This document shows positions 50,607-63,770 of a DNA stretch of 64,000 bases, piece by piece. Made by a program: the position numbers and the translations under genes. The notes beneath the pieces were generated by a model. It was given only the letters and a program-made list of their open reading frames with translations. It was not told the DNA's origin and ran no database searches. Positions within the stretch are counted from its first letter, which is position 1. Every line of letters starts with the position of its first letter. Source of the DNA: Anodontia alba (taxonomy: Eukaryota; Mollusca; Bivalvia; Lucinida; Lucinidae); the NCBI GenBank assembly GCA_964016985.1, contig OZ024823.1:127587692-127651691 (forward strand). Direction: 5' to 3'.

Positions 50607-51071
50607 GGCCCCATATTCCTCAAAAATAGACATTTTATTATCCAAGAAAGGTTTAAATAAATTGATATATGGTATTAATACTATCATAAAATGTGACACC
50701 TGACAGGCTGTAAAATTTCATTTCGTCTCTCGTTCTTGAAATGAAATGATTTTTTTTATATCGAATCTCTGAATTCAGAGATACGATAAAAAATCATTTC
50801 ATTTTTGACCTAGTTCAAAAACGAGACATTAACTGAAATTTTACAGGATGTAGATGCTACATTTTATAATAGAATTAATACCATATATCAATTTCTTAAG
50901 GCTTTCTTGGATTAAAAAAATGTCTGTTTGTGAGGAATATGGAGAAAAAGATCAGCTCTAGCAGTGATTTGTTGTGTAATAAATTATAGTCCAGAGGTCA
51001 GTTGTAACGTACAACTAACCGATAAACTGTGATTTAAAAAAATCAACAAATCACGCACAAGAGCTGATCTA
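50607..51071. repeat. Long double-hairpin foldback element
   Basis: Stem one pairs GGCCCCATATTCCTCAAAAA (50607) with TTTGTGAGGAATATGGAG-like sequence (about 50927-50943), and inward through CATATATCAATTT/AAATTGATATATGG and an ATCTCTGAATTCAGAGAT centre. Stem two (about 50950-51071) pairs GATCAGCTCT and GTGATTTGTTG with CAACAAATCAC and AGAGCTGATC. No open frame of note. Confidence 0.85.
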
Positions 51072-51470
51072 TTTCAATTCTAACACATCTATACATGTAT
51101 AGAAAAAGTAATTGTCAGATTCTTCAACTCCGTCATCGCATATTTAGAAATCCCGCCAACAGTTTTGACTGTAATGCTGACGTTTACATGCATTCCTCAC
51201 GTTGTTAACGCGAGGAAAACGATGTTACATCATCTATCGTCGTGGAAACGAACACTGGCGTCAGCAAAGTGTGAAAGGCACAAGATAGCGTCGCGCGCTT
51301 CCGCCCAGTGAATTATTGTAGAATAACGCTTGCCTTCAGAGGCGCGCTGTGTTAGAATGTATTTGTAGCGAACACACAATTTTGCAGTTACAGTTATACA
51401 TACTCCTTTCAGTAGGTTAATCTATTTATAGATTCATGTAAACATCGCTGAGTTTGTGCGCAAGCAACTG
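51072..51470. other. Gene-less stretch upstream of Arf copy 2
   Basis: No repeat or exon recognised; more GC-rich than its surroundings near 51220-51350. Confidence 0.45.
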
Positions 51471-51474
51471 GTCC

Positions 51475-51660
51475 TTGTCACATGTGAACAGCGAAGGCCC
51501 AGGTCAGCCTGCGCTGACTGATCAGGACCTCTGTTCGTCGACATATTCTATAATATCTTCTGATTCTGTAAGTGGAAATGAACATCGTGATCAGACTGCG
51601 CGGATGCGTGAGCTGATTTATACCTGCCCGCGTATGGCAAAAGGGCGTTTGTGTTGCAAT
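51475..51660. repeat. Family L fragment
   Basis: CACATGTGAACAGCGAAGGC and AGCCTGCGCTGACTGATCAG, then GTGATCAGACTGCGCGGATG. Confidence 0.6.
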
Positions 51661-51667
51661 CATAATC

Positions 51668-52006
51668 GTTGTTTTGACGGAAACAGCCGGAAATCTGGTC
51701 TATTTTAAGACCTTGGGAATTCTTTCTATTAATACTATCCAATAACTTGCCGTTAAACAACGAGGTTCTTCCAACGTGGAAAAGCGAACATGTCAGAGTG
51801 TGACAAGTATGGGATTGCACAAAACAGTACAGGCAGTAATAGCTAACAAAAATGAAATACGGATTATAGGTAGTATAAGTAAAGAAGGACTTCAGAAAGT
51901 ATTATTATCATAACACAGAGCAAACGTATCGTAAAAGATCGAAACTAAATTTGTCTTAGTTTTTTTTTGTCATAATAAAATTTAAAATAAAATAAAATAT
52001 CTAGCC
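51668..52006 (+). promoter_or_regulatory. 5' flank of Arf copy 2, homologous to that of copy 3
   Basis: Shares TTCTTCCAACGTGGAAA, GAGTGTGACAAGTATGGGAT-like and GGGATTGCACAAAA in the same order with 63304-63637. Conservation of a non-coding block immediately upstream of both start codons suggests co-duplicated promoter or 5' untranslated sequence. The transcription start is unknown. Confidence 0.6.
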
Positions 52007-54799
<2,793 letters not shown>

Positions 54800-54967
54800 T
54801 ATTAAATCAAAGTGCAGGACAATAACGCAATTCACTTCAACTTCACCTTTCACGTCACTGGGCGCCAGCTAAACCTAAATTAAATCTACATCGCACCGTG
54901 ATCGGTCCGATAAGATTCCTGTTGGGCCGATAGTGGTCCAGTTTAGAATGCTAGCTGGGATGTGTTT

Positions 54968-55195
54968 TAACTCTTAAAGCGCTAAGCAAAATTTGTAGCA
55001 GACGATATTTGATCTCTTTAAATTATTTTTGAAAGAAAATAAGACTTGGCATTTCATGTGAATCGTCTGTTTGACAGTCTTTTTTCTTTAAAAATCAAAC
55101 AAACATATAACAAATAAGAAAAAAGAACTAAAAATAGATAAAAAATATTTTAAAGTGTCGTCCGCTCTAGTTGCGATTAGTGTTTTAAGGATTAA
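54968..55195. repeat. Family F element, downstream of Arf copy 2
   Basis: TTAACTCTTAAAGCGCTAAG and TAGCAGACGATATTTGAT at the left; AGTGTCGTCCGCTCTAG and TTAGTGTTTTAAGGATTAA at the right. Confidence 0.7.
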
Positions 55196-55481
55196 ATAGG
55201 AAGTATTTCTGAGTTCTGCCAGTGTCGTGGTAACCGGATATATTAAAACGTATATATTGAACAATAATCAGTGCTGTATTTGACGTGCTTTCCATTGTTT
55301 TTGCTTTGGGAAAGCAACTTTACTGTTTCGCGTGGAGTGCAAGCTGCTCAAGATAATCAGTTTAGTGTTTTGTGTTTCAATTATAGGTCCGCACATTGTG
55401 TTACCAAAGTAATGACCCTGGTCAACCTGTCAATGTAGATCCTGATCCAGATACACAGACTGTTGGTCCTACCATTTTGGA

Positions 55482-55487
55482 AATAAA
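55482..55487 (+). promoter_or_regulatory. Candidate polyadenylation signal of Arf copy 2
   Basis: AATAAA inside GGAAATAAAATAAAG, about 680 nt after the stop codon, with a repeat in between; other weaker sites exist, so tentative. Confidence 0.35.
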
Positions 55488-55549
55488 ATAAAGTTGTTTC
55501 CTGTTTAGAGAGACACAAATACTCCGATGCTTGATATAAATCGCTTAGT

Positions 55550-55690
55550 ATGGTGGGTTAAAAAGCAGACGAGATTTTGATTGTTTTCTTATTTTCCCCA
55601 GAAAATAGGGTTTGACATTTCAGATTAATTATCTCAAATGTCTGTTAAAAATATATGTAAATGTCGTCTGCAGAATTTGCCCCACAGATT
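55550..55690. repeat. Family F element
   Basis: AAAAGCAGACGAGATTTTGA, AGAAAATAGGGTTTGACATT, then TGTCGTCTGCAGAATTTGCC. Confidence 0.7.
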
Positions 55691-55907
55691 TGCCCATAAT
55701 ATACGAAAGGTTGCACTCACTTTGAATAGTTTGCTTAATGTCGGTAAACTAAACTGAAGGCACTGTTAAATGCCTAAAGAAAATTACCAAGTGGGCACAT
55801 GAAGTTAATGCAAAGTCGCATCAACGTCTCTGCAACGTCACAAATTTTCTTCATTTCTGTAGAGGTTGGTGGCTACATTTGCATTGCTACATGACAGGAA
55901 AATTTGG

Positions 55908-56148
55908 CCCTGAGGTTGTAAAACTTTTTTCATGCTCAACTCAGCTGAGAATGAAATTTTGTCTGCTATTAAATATGCAAATGCCAACAATTGTTGGCAT
56001 TTTCATATTTATTAGCAGAGAAAAGTTCATGCTCAGCTATGTTTAGCAAGAAAGAATTTGCAACTGTTAGTAAATTAAGATTTCTTTGCATAAAAAAAGT
56101 GTCATGCTCAGCTGAGTTGAGCATGGAAACACTTTTATAACCTCGGGG
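55908..56148. repeat. Family P foldback element, copy 2
   Basis: CCCTGAGGTTGTAAAACTTT to ACTTTTATAACCTCGGGG, with inner CATGCTCAACTCAGCTGAG and a perfect AATGCCAACAATTGTTGGCATT centre (split as AATGCCAACAA/TTGTTGGCATT). Confidence 0.88.
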
Positions 56149-56374
56149 CCTGGACCGATGTGAGAGAGGACCACTAAGTAATTGCTTTTTCAAGAGAAAA
56201 CTTATCCTAGTCGAGATAAGCTGTACATGTATGCAGTCTGGTGTGGACATATAAAAGGGAGGAACACAAAAGCGCCGGCGAACTAATCATTGCAGTGGCG
56301 TGACCAGAACGGAATCAATTTTACGCACACCCAGGAAAAATCTTGAAAACTTTGCCTAGAATCGTTTCCAAAAT

Positions 56375-56446
56375 AGGGGCTACTCTAAAAGGAAAGAATT
56401 TGCTCCCAGAGGGAGCAATTTCTTTCCTTTAAGAGCAGCCCCTATG
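56375..56446. repeat. Family E hairpin
   Basis: AGGGGCTACTCTAAAAGGAA and its mirror TTCCTTTAAGAGCAGCCCCT around GAATTTGCTCCCAGAGGGAG. Confidence 0.88.
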
Positions 56447-56630
56447 GTGAAGAACCAAAATATTTATGTTAATGCCACTCTATTGTAAATAATTTTCTTA
56501 CGCATTTTACGCACGTGCGTAATGTGCGCTACGCCCATGCATTGCTGATGCACAGACTGGTATATGGCTCATTAGTATGGCTCATTTAATATCTAACTCT
56601 TTCACTGCCATAGGCGATAATCATAGGCTT

Positions 56631-56697
56631 TTGCAAACAGCGTAGATCCAGATGAGACGGCTCCTGAGTCGTTTCATCTGGATCTACACTGTTTGAC
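56631..56697. repeat. Family D hairpin (CTCCTGAG core)
   Basis: TTGCAAACAGCGTAGATCCA / TGGATCTACACTGTTTGACA with GATGAGACGGCTCCTGAGTC centre. Confidence 0.85.
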
Positions 56698-56754
56698 ATT
56701 CAGACTTTTAACTTTACATATTAATTTCTTTCTAAGAGATAGTTTGTTAATAGA

Positions 56755-56830
56755 TAGTTTGTTAAAAAGAAAAAAGAAAAAAAGAGCAGACGACAAATGT
56801 CGTCTGAAATTTGGCGCCGAAAAAGTTAAG
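56755..56830. repeat. Short family F fragment
   Basis: GAGCAGACGACAAATGTCGT followed by GGCGCCGAAAAAGTTAAGG. Confidence 0.5.
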
Positions 56831-56857
56831 GGTAGTAGATACACATTGTAGATTTTC

Positions 56858-57010
56858 ACAAGGTAGATAACTTTTGTGACTTCTTGTTTTTGCTTTTCTG
56901 CACACAAATCCCCTTCTGAAAAGGAGACTTCACTAAAGAAAAATAATTTGTTCCCAAGAGGAGCAAATTCTTTTCTTTTAGGGTAGACCCCTTTTCAGAA
57001 GGTAGGCAAA
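56858..57010. repeat. Family E element with flanks
   Basis: AGGTAGATAACTTTTGTGAC, CTTCTGAAAAGGAGACTTCA, AAATAATTTGTTCCCAAGAG, then AGACCCCTTTTCAGAAGGTA. Confidence 0.78.
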
Positions 57011-57380
57011 AACAATTTGAGAGAGTTACCTCCCCAGAATATGTACCTAATCCCCTTAATTTTATTGAATATTTGAACCATTAATTATGCGATATTCTGA
57101 TTATCTTAGTCAAAGAATAACGTGTTTGTAAATATGTACATATACTATAATTTTTATACAACAACGTTTTCTATTTTTGTGATGTGTAGCTTAAGATTAG
57201 TAAATAAATTATACACAGATTCATTATTTACTCTTTATTCTACCGTGACAATATGAAGATGCCCAGGAATGGTCATAGTCACTGAACACAACCCTCAACG
57301 GCACCAGACAAGGGTTGAATATCATAAGATGTCATTACAAAACAGCACATCATCAAAATCAGAACGATAATCCGAAGCCT

Positions 57381-57577
57381 AGACTGGCTCCGGTCTCCAG
57401 TGACTGAATATTTTTTCTCATAATCCTGTTTGATAATCCACAAAAATAAAAAAAAAAAAGTCGTAACTATAAAAGTCTTTATAGTTATGATATTACTTTG
57501 TTTTTATTTTAGTGGATTATTAAACAGATTATAAGAAATAAGAAAAAAAAATAGTCACGGGAGACTGGAGCAAGTCT
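57381..57577. repeat. Family H element
   Basis: AGACTGGCTCCGGTCTCCAG to GGGAGACTGGAGCAAGTCT, with AAAGTCTTTATAGTTATGAT in the centre. Confidence 0.82.
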
Positions 57578-57780
57578 AACCAAAGTCGGACAAGTGTTGA
57601 ATAACATGAAGTGACAATACAAAACAAAACAAATCAAACCAAGATATTCCGCAACTAGAATACCACCTTAGCTAGAGCGGTCAGCAGCAGAACTGTTGCG
57701 GTGGGGAGGTGCGGTTAACCTAGTTTTATAGACGCCAATCCTCGCCCGTAATCCTCATACAGTTCCAGCGAGACATAATT

Positions 57781-58078
57781 TATTACGAAAACACGCCTAT
57801 TCAAATAAACTGAAAATTTTATCACCCAGAACTGAAAATTTTCAGATAAAAATCCTGATATTTTTTTCATATTTCTGCTCAAAACATAGGTTCTAACGAG
57901 TACCCACAATCTATGTTTTTAAGCAGAAATAAGAAAAATAATGTATACCAATGTAAATCCCAGTTTTACTGTATAAAAGTGGGGTTTAAGTGTGTGTGTG
58001 TGTGTGTTGGGAGGGGGGTGGGGAGGGGGGGGAGGAAAGAGGGGGTGTCAAAATTATAAAGGTATGTTATCGTGATGG
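57781..58078 (+). repeat. Family A element, copy 13, with G-rich expansion
   Basis: TATTACGAAAACACGCCTAT to GGTATGTTATCGTGATG. The left half of the core palindrome is deleted. A GTGTGT run and a G-rich tract (about 57988-58048) interrupt the GGGGTTTAAGGGGGTCAAAA segment. Confidence 0.82.
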
Positions 58079-58193
58079 TTCGATCAGAGTAGGGATTCCT
58101 TAGTAGATCAGTACAGAAAAAAACGACTTTTCAATACTTTAATGAAACAAATGTGAGGGTTTGACTTCACGTTATAAGTTAGAGAAAAAGAAT

Positions 58194-58845
58194 ACCACTA
58201 GTAATACCACAATGAACCTGACCACTAGTAATACCACAATGAACCTGACCACTAGTAATACCACAATGAACCTGACCACTAGTAATACCACAATGAACCT
58301 GACCATTAGTAATACCACAATGAACCTGACCACTAGTAATACCACAATGAACCTGACCATTAGTAATACCACAATGAACCTGACCACTAGTAATACCACA
58401 ATGAACCTGACCACTAGTAATACCACAATGAACCTGACCACTAGTAATACCACAATGAACCTGACCACTAGTAATACCACAATGAACCTGACCATTAGTA
58501 ATACCACAATGAACCTGACCACTAGTAATACCACAATGAACCTGACCACTAGTAATACCACAATGAACCTGACCACTAGTAATACCACAATGAACCTGAC
58601 CACTAGTAATACCACAATGAACCTGACCACTATAGTAATACCACAATGAATCTGACCACTAGTAATACCACAATGAACCTGACCATTAGTAATACCACAA
58701 TGAACCTGACCACTAGTAATACCACAATGAATCTGACCACTAGTAATACCACAATGAACCTGACCACTATAGTAATACCACAATGAACCTGACCACTAGT
58801 AATACCACAATGAACCTGACCACAAGTAATACCACAATATAGTAA
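58194..58845 (+). repeat. 27-bp minisatellite, about 24 units
   Basis: Unit ACCACTAGTAATACCACAAT plus GAACCTG, 27 bp. Variants are CCATTAGT, GAATCTG, and two units lengthened by 2 bp (CACTATAGTAATA). As 27 is divisible by three, several frames stay open; the 162-203 codon frames here are artefacts with no start context or flanking exon evidence. Confidence 0.95.
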
Positions 58846-58849
58846 AATC

Positions 58850-59414
58850 AGGCAAAAGCCATCTAGAAAAGATTTAGGATTCAATCGTCATTTGAGTCCG
58901 CTCCCCGACCAGCGTCCTACAGTTAAAAAGAGAAGTAAAGTAGTAACTATAAGATTGGGTAAACCACTTAGCATACAGTCTGTCGCACATTATCTACGTC
59001 ATATCCTTTTATTGTTTAGAATTGTTCTAAACATCAGTTCATTCAACATCTATTTTGAATTTGTAAAGTCGTCATAAACCTCGATTTCCGATAGACCCTC
59101 CTGGCGCGGTTTCCGATGGACCCTGCAAAGACCAAACACATAAAATAACGAAAATTGGAGTCCGGATTTCATTGAGAATCTTCATATGACAGCAATACAG
59201 TTTGTAGGACTGCATAGCCCTTCCCACACTCCCCACCCCACACTCCACACCCCACTACACAAAGCCTAACCAATCTCATCCTGCAGCCCCAGCTTAAGCT
59301 AAGCGGGTGAACTCGACGATATCGGAATGGGCTCAATTATCCCAATGAAATCATAATAAAAACTACTCTATGACAAAATACAGGGAGACGTTTTACGGCC
59401 GCCACACGACACTT
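58850..59414. other. Gene-less stretch
   Basis: Contains a C-rich CACTCCCCACCCCACACTCC patch (about 59225-59260) and a CGATTTCCGATAGACCCTCC/GGTTTCCGATGGACCCTGC direct duplication (about 59080-59125). No exon is supported. Confidence 0.45.
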
Positions 59415-59622
59415 AACCCTTGTCCTGCTGAATAAATTAAGATGACACGCCCACTTCTAATTTTCAGCCAGTCAGATATTACTTGATCCGGATTGTTGCT
59501 TTAAATCTACATACTTAATGGCAAGCAGTGTAGATCCAGATCAGTTGGCTTCTTCACCAACTGATCTGGATCTACACTGTTTGCAAAGGCAGGGAATATC
59601 CGGGTTCAGCAGGACAAGGGTT
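59415..59622. repeat. Family D2 element, best-preserved copy
   Basis: AACCCTTGTCCTGCTGAATA to GGTTCAGCAGGACAAGGGTT; central AGTGTAGATCCAGATCAG hairpin with TTGGCTTCTTCACCAA core. Confidence 0.9.
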
Positions 59623-59844
59623 TTCACAACTGCAGTGAAATTAAATAAAATTTATAAAGCTAGCCCCTGGAAACTCTAAACACATGAAAGAACTCGGTTA
59701 AATCAACGTTACGTTTAGAAATTAATTCTGTCTTGATAAAATTTAGAAAATGCTTCACGCAGTTAATGACATAGGATGACTTTTGTTAGGCTATGCGATT
59801 TACATACTTCTGTTCCTAGAGAAAAATGGCTAAACTATTTGAAA

Positions 59845-59892
59845 ACAGTGCAGCGGAATACAGCGTCTGATCTGGGTCTGCACTGTTTGCTA
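59845..59892. repeat. Partial family D hairpin
   Basis: GAAAACAGTGCAGCGGAATA then CTGATCTGGGTCTGCACTGT; most of the left arm's inner part is deleted. Confidence 0.65.
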
Positions 59893-60359
59893 TTTACACT
59901 TTTTGGGATCTCCAGACTAAAATCGGTTATGAAGTTCAGCTGTTAAACGTTTATTACGGGCGTTACAGCACCGGCGCTTGAAGTTCTATATCAGCAATCC
60001 CCTTCTGAAGTCTTAAACCCGGGAGATTCAAAAGCAATATCGACACTTCCTTCTTATATCAAAGGTCTTTTTCACTGTGTTGTATACCTTAGGTTCCCCA
60101 CTTGTATATTAAGACAGTCTAAGGGTTCATGGGCAGAACTTGAACAGTCATTAACATGACTAGATACTCTGACTGAACGAATAAGCGGAGACATAGTTCA
60201 TTGGACGTCTGAACACTCACAGGCGTCATTGTCTAATCAAAGCACTGAGAGTGCTGATAGGGACGGTTGCCTCAACTCTTGAAGTATTTGGGATTTATGT
60301 TAAAAAATATAACATAAACAATGCTCAAAAATGGCAATTCGTTTGGGGGTTTACCCAAT

Positions 60360-60870
60360 GAATGCAGATATCTGCATTTCAAAGACAGGTATCTCTTTTA
60401 ATAAATACAGATCGCCACCTTAGCGCAAAAAGTCAGTAACTCCTTATATATTTTAATGTAGTCATTGACTTTTTGCTAGGACGAGGAGATATCTGTAATT
60501 TTTGGAATTCCAGATACCGTGAATTGAAATGCAGGTATATGTAATGAAAATAGAGATATCTCTGACTGAAATTCAGGTATTGGTATCAAAAAAGACAGAG
60601 ATCTTAATTTTCGATCATAATATAGATATCTGCAATTCAATTTGAGATATCTACTTTTCAAATACAGATATCTCTAATTAAGATGAACTCTGGTTATCTG
60701 CATGTAAAAGACAGGTATCTCTCAATGCGTATATTTGTATTTGAAATGAGATATCTGAAATTTATAAATTAAATACATATACATGTATTTCAGTTAGAGA
60801 TATCTGCATTTCAAATAGAGATATTTGTATTTATGACTGAAATAGAGATACCTCTATTCACTCCACTTAT
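60360..60870. repeat. Cluster of AGATATCT-type palindromic motifs
   Basis: About ten AGATATCT words plus variants (AGGTATCTC, AGATACC, AGAGATC) are spaced irregularly at 15-60 bp, often followed by GCATTTCAAA or TGAAAT. An inverted pair, GCAAAAAGTCA and TGACTTTTTGC (about 60425-60475), lies inside. This is not a simple tandem array. Confidence 0.75.
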
Positions 60871-61590
60871 GGGAAACCGCCTCCTCCCTTGACCGGTTAC
60901 TAATACCAATGTGACGGACGGTGCAGTTCGCTCCCTTACAGACGACACAATGAAATTCACTAAAGATGCTGAAGATTTCACATAAGTATCTCTTTACAGT
61001 CGAACCCGTCGCTATAAACTTTTCCATATTATTTTTTTTTTTTGTTACAAACAAGGATACATAAACTTTATTAGCATATGCCACCATCTTTGTTGTGCAA
61101 AAAGACAGCTTGAGAATAGCCCCTTCTCTGCCCTTTTTCTGTGGTTAGTAGGACCGCGTTAGGGTAACTTTTTTTCTTAAATTACCATAGAGCGTGGACT
61201 ATATCAGTGGATGGATCGGTTGCTCACACATTACAAAGGAAAACAATTCAGCTTATAAGTTACTAAGGTTATACAAGGGAATCACCAGAGAGCATTATGT
61301 TGGCAGAAAATGGCAACCATATTCTCTTTAAATAGTTTACTCTGATAATATTCGTAGAATGAAAGTATTTTTCGGACTATTTTGTTATTGTTTGCATGTT
61401 CTGAGGCAGAACTTAGGCTAACTGTTACAACGGTACGAAGTGACTTGCTGCAAAACGCATCGCCTATATTACCGAGAAATATAGGTCAAATTGGTCAGTT
61501 CGGGCAATACCTCTCGGTCAGCTTTTCCTAGGGCACTTGATAAGTAGAAAGAAAAGAAGACACGCAGAATATCTAAAAGAGTTAATGCCT
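60871..61590. other. Gene-less stretch
   Basis: GTTACAAACAAGGATAC and AAGACAGCTTGAGAATAGC resemble GTTACGAACAAGCATAC and AGACGGCTTGAGAATAG near 43271-43340, so a second dispersed repeat copy is likely. Nothing coding is recognised. Confidence 0.45.
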
Positions 61591-61639
61591 CGCACATTGT
61601 GGATTTTGGCCCTCCCCACCCCCACTCTGTGTCTCAGTG

Positions 61640-61985
61640 GGGGAGCAGAGTTGCACAACCGGCTATTAGTGAGTGCAAGTTCGAGCAGTTAAATCACCCG
61701 CCATACAGTCCAGACCTGGCCCCAAGTGATTATTATCTGTTTCGAAATTTGAAGTCCCACTTGCGTTGAAAGAGATTTCGGGACGATGGTGAGCTCAAGG
61801 CTGCTACAGAGGCTTGGTTTGAGGACCAAATAGACGACTTTTATTTCAAAGGCATAGACTGCTTAAAAGAAAAGTGGGTCAAATGCATTGAAGTAAAGGG
61901 GGATTATATTGAAAAATAATGTTGAAACCATCTTCCAATCTGTGAGTTAAACCCCGAGTTCTACGAACTTATTGAACTCCCCTTG
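61640..61985 (+). pseudogene. Mariner-type transposase C-terminal remnant
   Basis: Reads LNHPPYSPDLAPSDYYLF, a stop (TGA at about 61768), then KRFRDDGELKAATEAWFEDQ and KWVKCIEVKGDYIEK to TAA. It is the same family region as the copy at 7469-7840 (both finish KCIE-KGDY-EK). The N-terminal two thirds are missing or unrecognisable, so this is a dead fragment. Confidence 0.82.
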
Positions 61986-62019
61986 TATGTGTGTATCACG
62001 TTCGTAACCAGTCTAACAA

Positions 62020-62570
62020 ATATTCTAATTTACTTTGACATTTACTTTCGCGTTTCTCTTAGAGGTCATAACCTGGGTATCTTTTACGCTAGGAAGTTGA
62101 AATTTGGTCTGCGACTTACCCAGACCTAAACCTTTAACTCTTTGCTAGAGTTGTCTCTCTGTCATGCCCTCGGATGGGGCTAGGGGTCAAAATGTATACA
62201 ATTGTTTAAGTTTACATTCCGATTTACATTGACATTTGCATGTAAGTTCGAATTTCTCTTGGTGGTCATAACTTGGGTACCTTTAACGCTAGGAAACTGA
62301 AATTTGGTACGCTACTTACCCAGACTTAAACCTTTATCTTTGTGCTAGAATTGTTCCTAGGTCATACCCTGGGTGGAGCAAGGGGCCAAAATGTATACAA
62401 ATGTTTAAGTTTACATTCAAATTTGTTTCTTTTGGATGTCATAATTTGGGTAACTTTTATGCTAGGAAGTTGAAGTTTGGTATGCTATTTACCAAGACCT
62501 AAACCAACATAGTTCTAGATTTTTTCTAGGGTCATGCCCTGGGTAGGAAAATAGAATGTCACATGATACT
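62020..62570. repeat. Tandem array (~170-200 bp unit, three copies)
   Basis: GGTCATAACCTGGGTATCTT, CGCTAGGAAGTTGAAATTTG, CTTACCCAGACCTAAACC and GTCATGCCCT recur at about 62063, 62263 and 62434, followed by AAAATGTATACAATTGTTTA. Confidence 0.82.
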
Positions 62571-62652
62571 GTTTTAATCAGGGCTTTAAGGATTAAGAGG
62601 AAATTTAAAGTGGACATCCTATTAACGTTAAGTATTCGGATACTCTCCTTAT

Positions 62653-63001
62653 CATCATGAAAACACGCCTGCATGTATATAATTTTGACCCCCTTAAACC
62701 CTACTTTTATATAGTAAAAAAAAGGTAAGAGAAAAGTCCAGGGAGTGCCACAATCACAAACCGCAGCCCTTCCCAGACGGGTTTACTGGGGTATACATTA
62801 TTTTTCTTCTTTTTTTTTTTTTGTTCGAAGACATAGATTATCGGTACTCGTTAGAACCGCCTCGTCGAGGCGGTTCTAACGAGTACCCACAATCTGTGTT
62901 TTGAGCAGAAATATGAAAAATATCAGAATTTTCTTATCTGAAAATTTTCAGTTTTGGAAGTGAAATTTTCTATATATTTGAATAGGCGTGTTTTCGTGAT
63001 G
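62653..63001 (-). repeat. Family A element, copy 14, with an internal insertion
   Basis: CATCATGAAAACACGCCTGC to GGCGTGTTTTCGTGATG, with perfect core GAACCGCCTCGTCGAGGCGG. About 60 bp of unrelated sequence (about 62718-62778) breaks the TATATAGTAAAACTGGGG segment. Confidence 0.87.
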
Positions 63002-63303
63002 CTACTTGTCCTACTATTTGAATAAATCTGTTTTACTAGCTTTCGATTTGTCTAAAGAAGATTTAAATGAGCATTTTGCGGCGTCTGTTCAGGATCTTCA
63101 CTGTTTGCCCAGGTTTGCCTATCTGAATACCCGGTCCGAATACTAGGCTAAATACGGTAGCAGAGTTAGTTTGATGCTGGAATCGTTCTACTGCCTGATT
63201 AAAGGAAAGTCGAAGAAGTAAATATGAACAGTGAATGATCTGTTCAGTTTTGCCAGGATCTTCAGTGGTATTTAAAGTTACCGCGGGGAAATTCACGGTT
63301 TTT

Positions 63304-63637
63304 GACGGAGATATCCGGAATTTCGGTCTATTTTTATCACAAGGGGAATTCAGGTATTAATACTACCCAATCACTCACTTGTCACTATGAACAACGATGT
63401 TTACATATGTTCTTCCAACGTGGAAATAGCGACATGAACGAGAGTGACAAATATGGGATTGCACAAAATTCTACAAGCAGTAATACAGGCTGTATAAATA
63501 AAGGAAGATTTACGAAATACTGTTATTATTACTTTGAGCTTCGTTTGTTAAACTGATTGTAATACATTGGCAAAGACTTTGACATTAGTATACAACGAAA
63601 TTTGATTCTGTCGTATTAGAAAACAAAAAATCCAGTC
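63304..63637 (+). promoter_or_regulatory. 5' flank of Arf copy 3, homologous to that of copy 2
   Basis: See 51668-52006: shared TCTTCCAACGTGGAAA, GAGTGACAAATATGGGATTG and CACAAAAT...GCAGTAATA in colinear order. An 84-codon open frame over it has no counterpart in copy 2 and is probably untranslated. Confidence 0.6.
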
Positions 63638-63728
63638 ATGGGATTGCTTATATCTAAACTGTATCAGTTGTTTGAGGAATGGGGAAATACCCCCGCTCGT
63701 ATACTTATGCTGGGATTAGATGCAGCTG
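63638..63728 (+). CDS. Arf-family small GTPase, copy 3, exon 1 (cut by the window edge)
   Basis: 91 nt, same length and donor position as copies 1 and 2 (GCAGCTG then GTAAGT). Encodes MGLLISKLYQLFEEWGNTPA and RILMLGLDAAG: myristoylation-type Gly2/Ser6 and the start of the P-loop. It is closer to copy 2 (SKLYQLFEEWGNTPARILML against TKLYQLFEEWGNTPARILML) than to copy 1. The intron begins at 63729 and already contains a family A element. Confidence 0.92.
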
Positions 63729-63770
63729 GTAAGTTGTAAAGATTTTATTATGATCTATTATCGCCATAAA

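Noticed and set aside
58161..58783. Long open frames (162 and 203 codons) on both strands
   Set aside because: They are produced entirely by the 27-bp minisatellite, whose length is divisible by three; no flanking exon or domain.
63302..63556. 84-codon open frame upstream of Arf copy 3
   Set aside because: The homologous region before Arf copy 2 does not preserve this frame, so it is more likely 5' flank or untranslated sequence.
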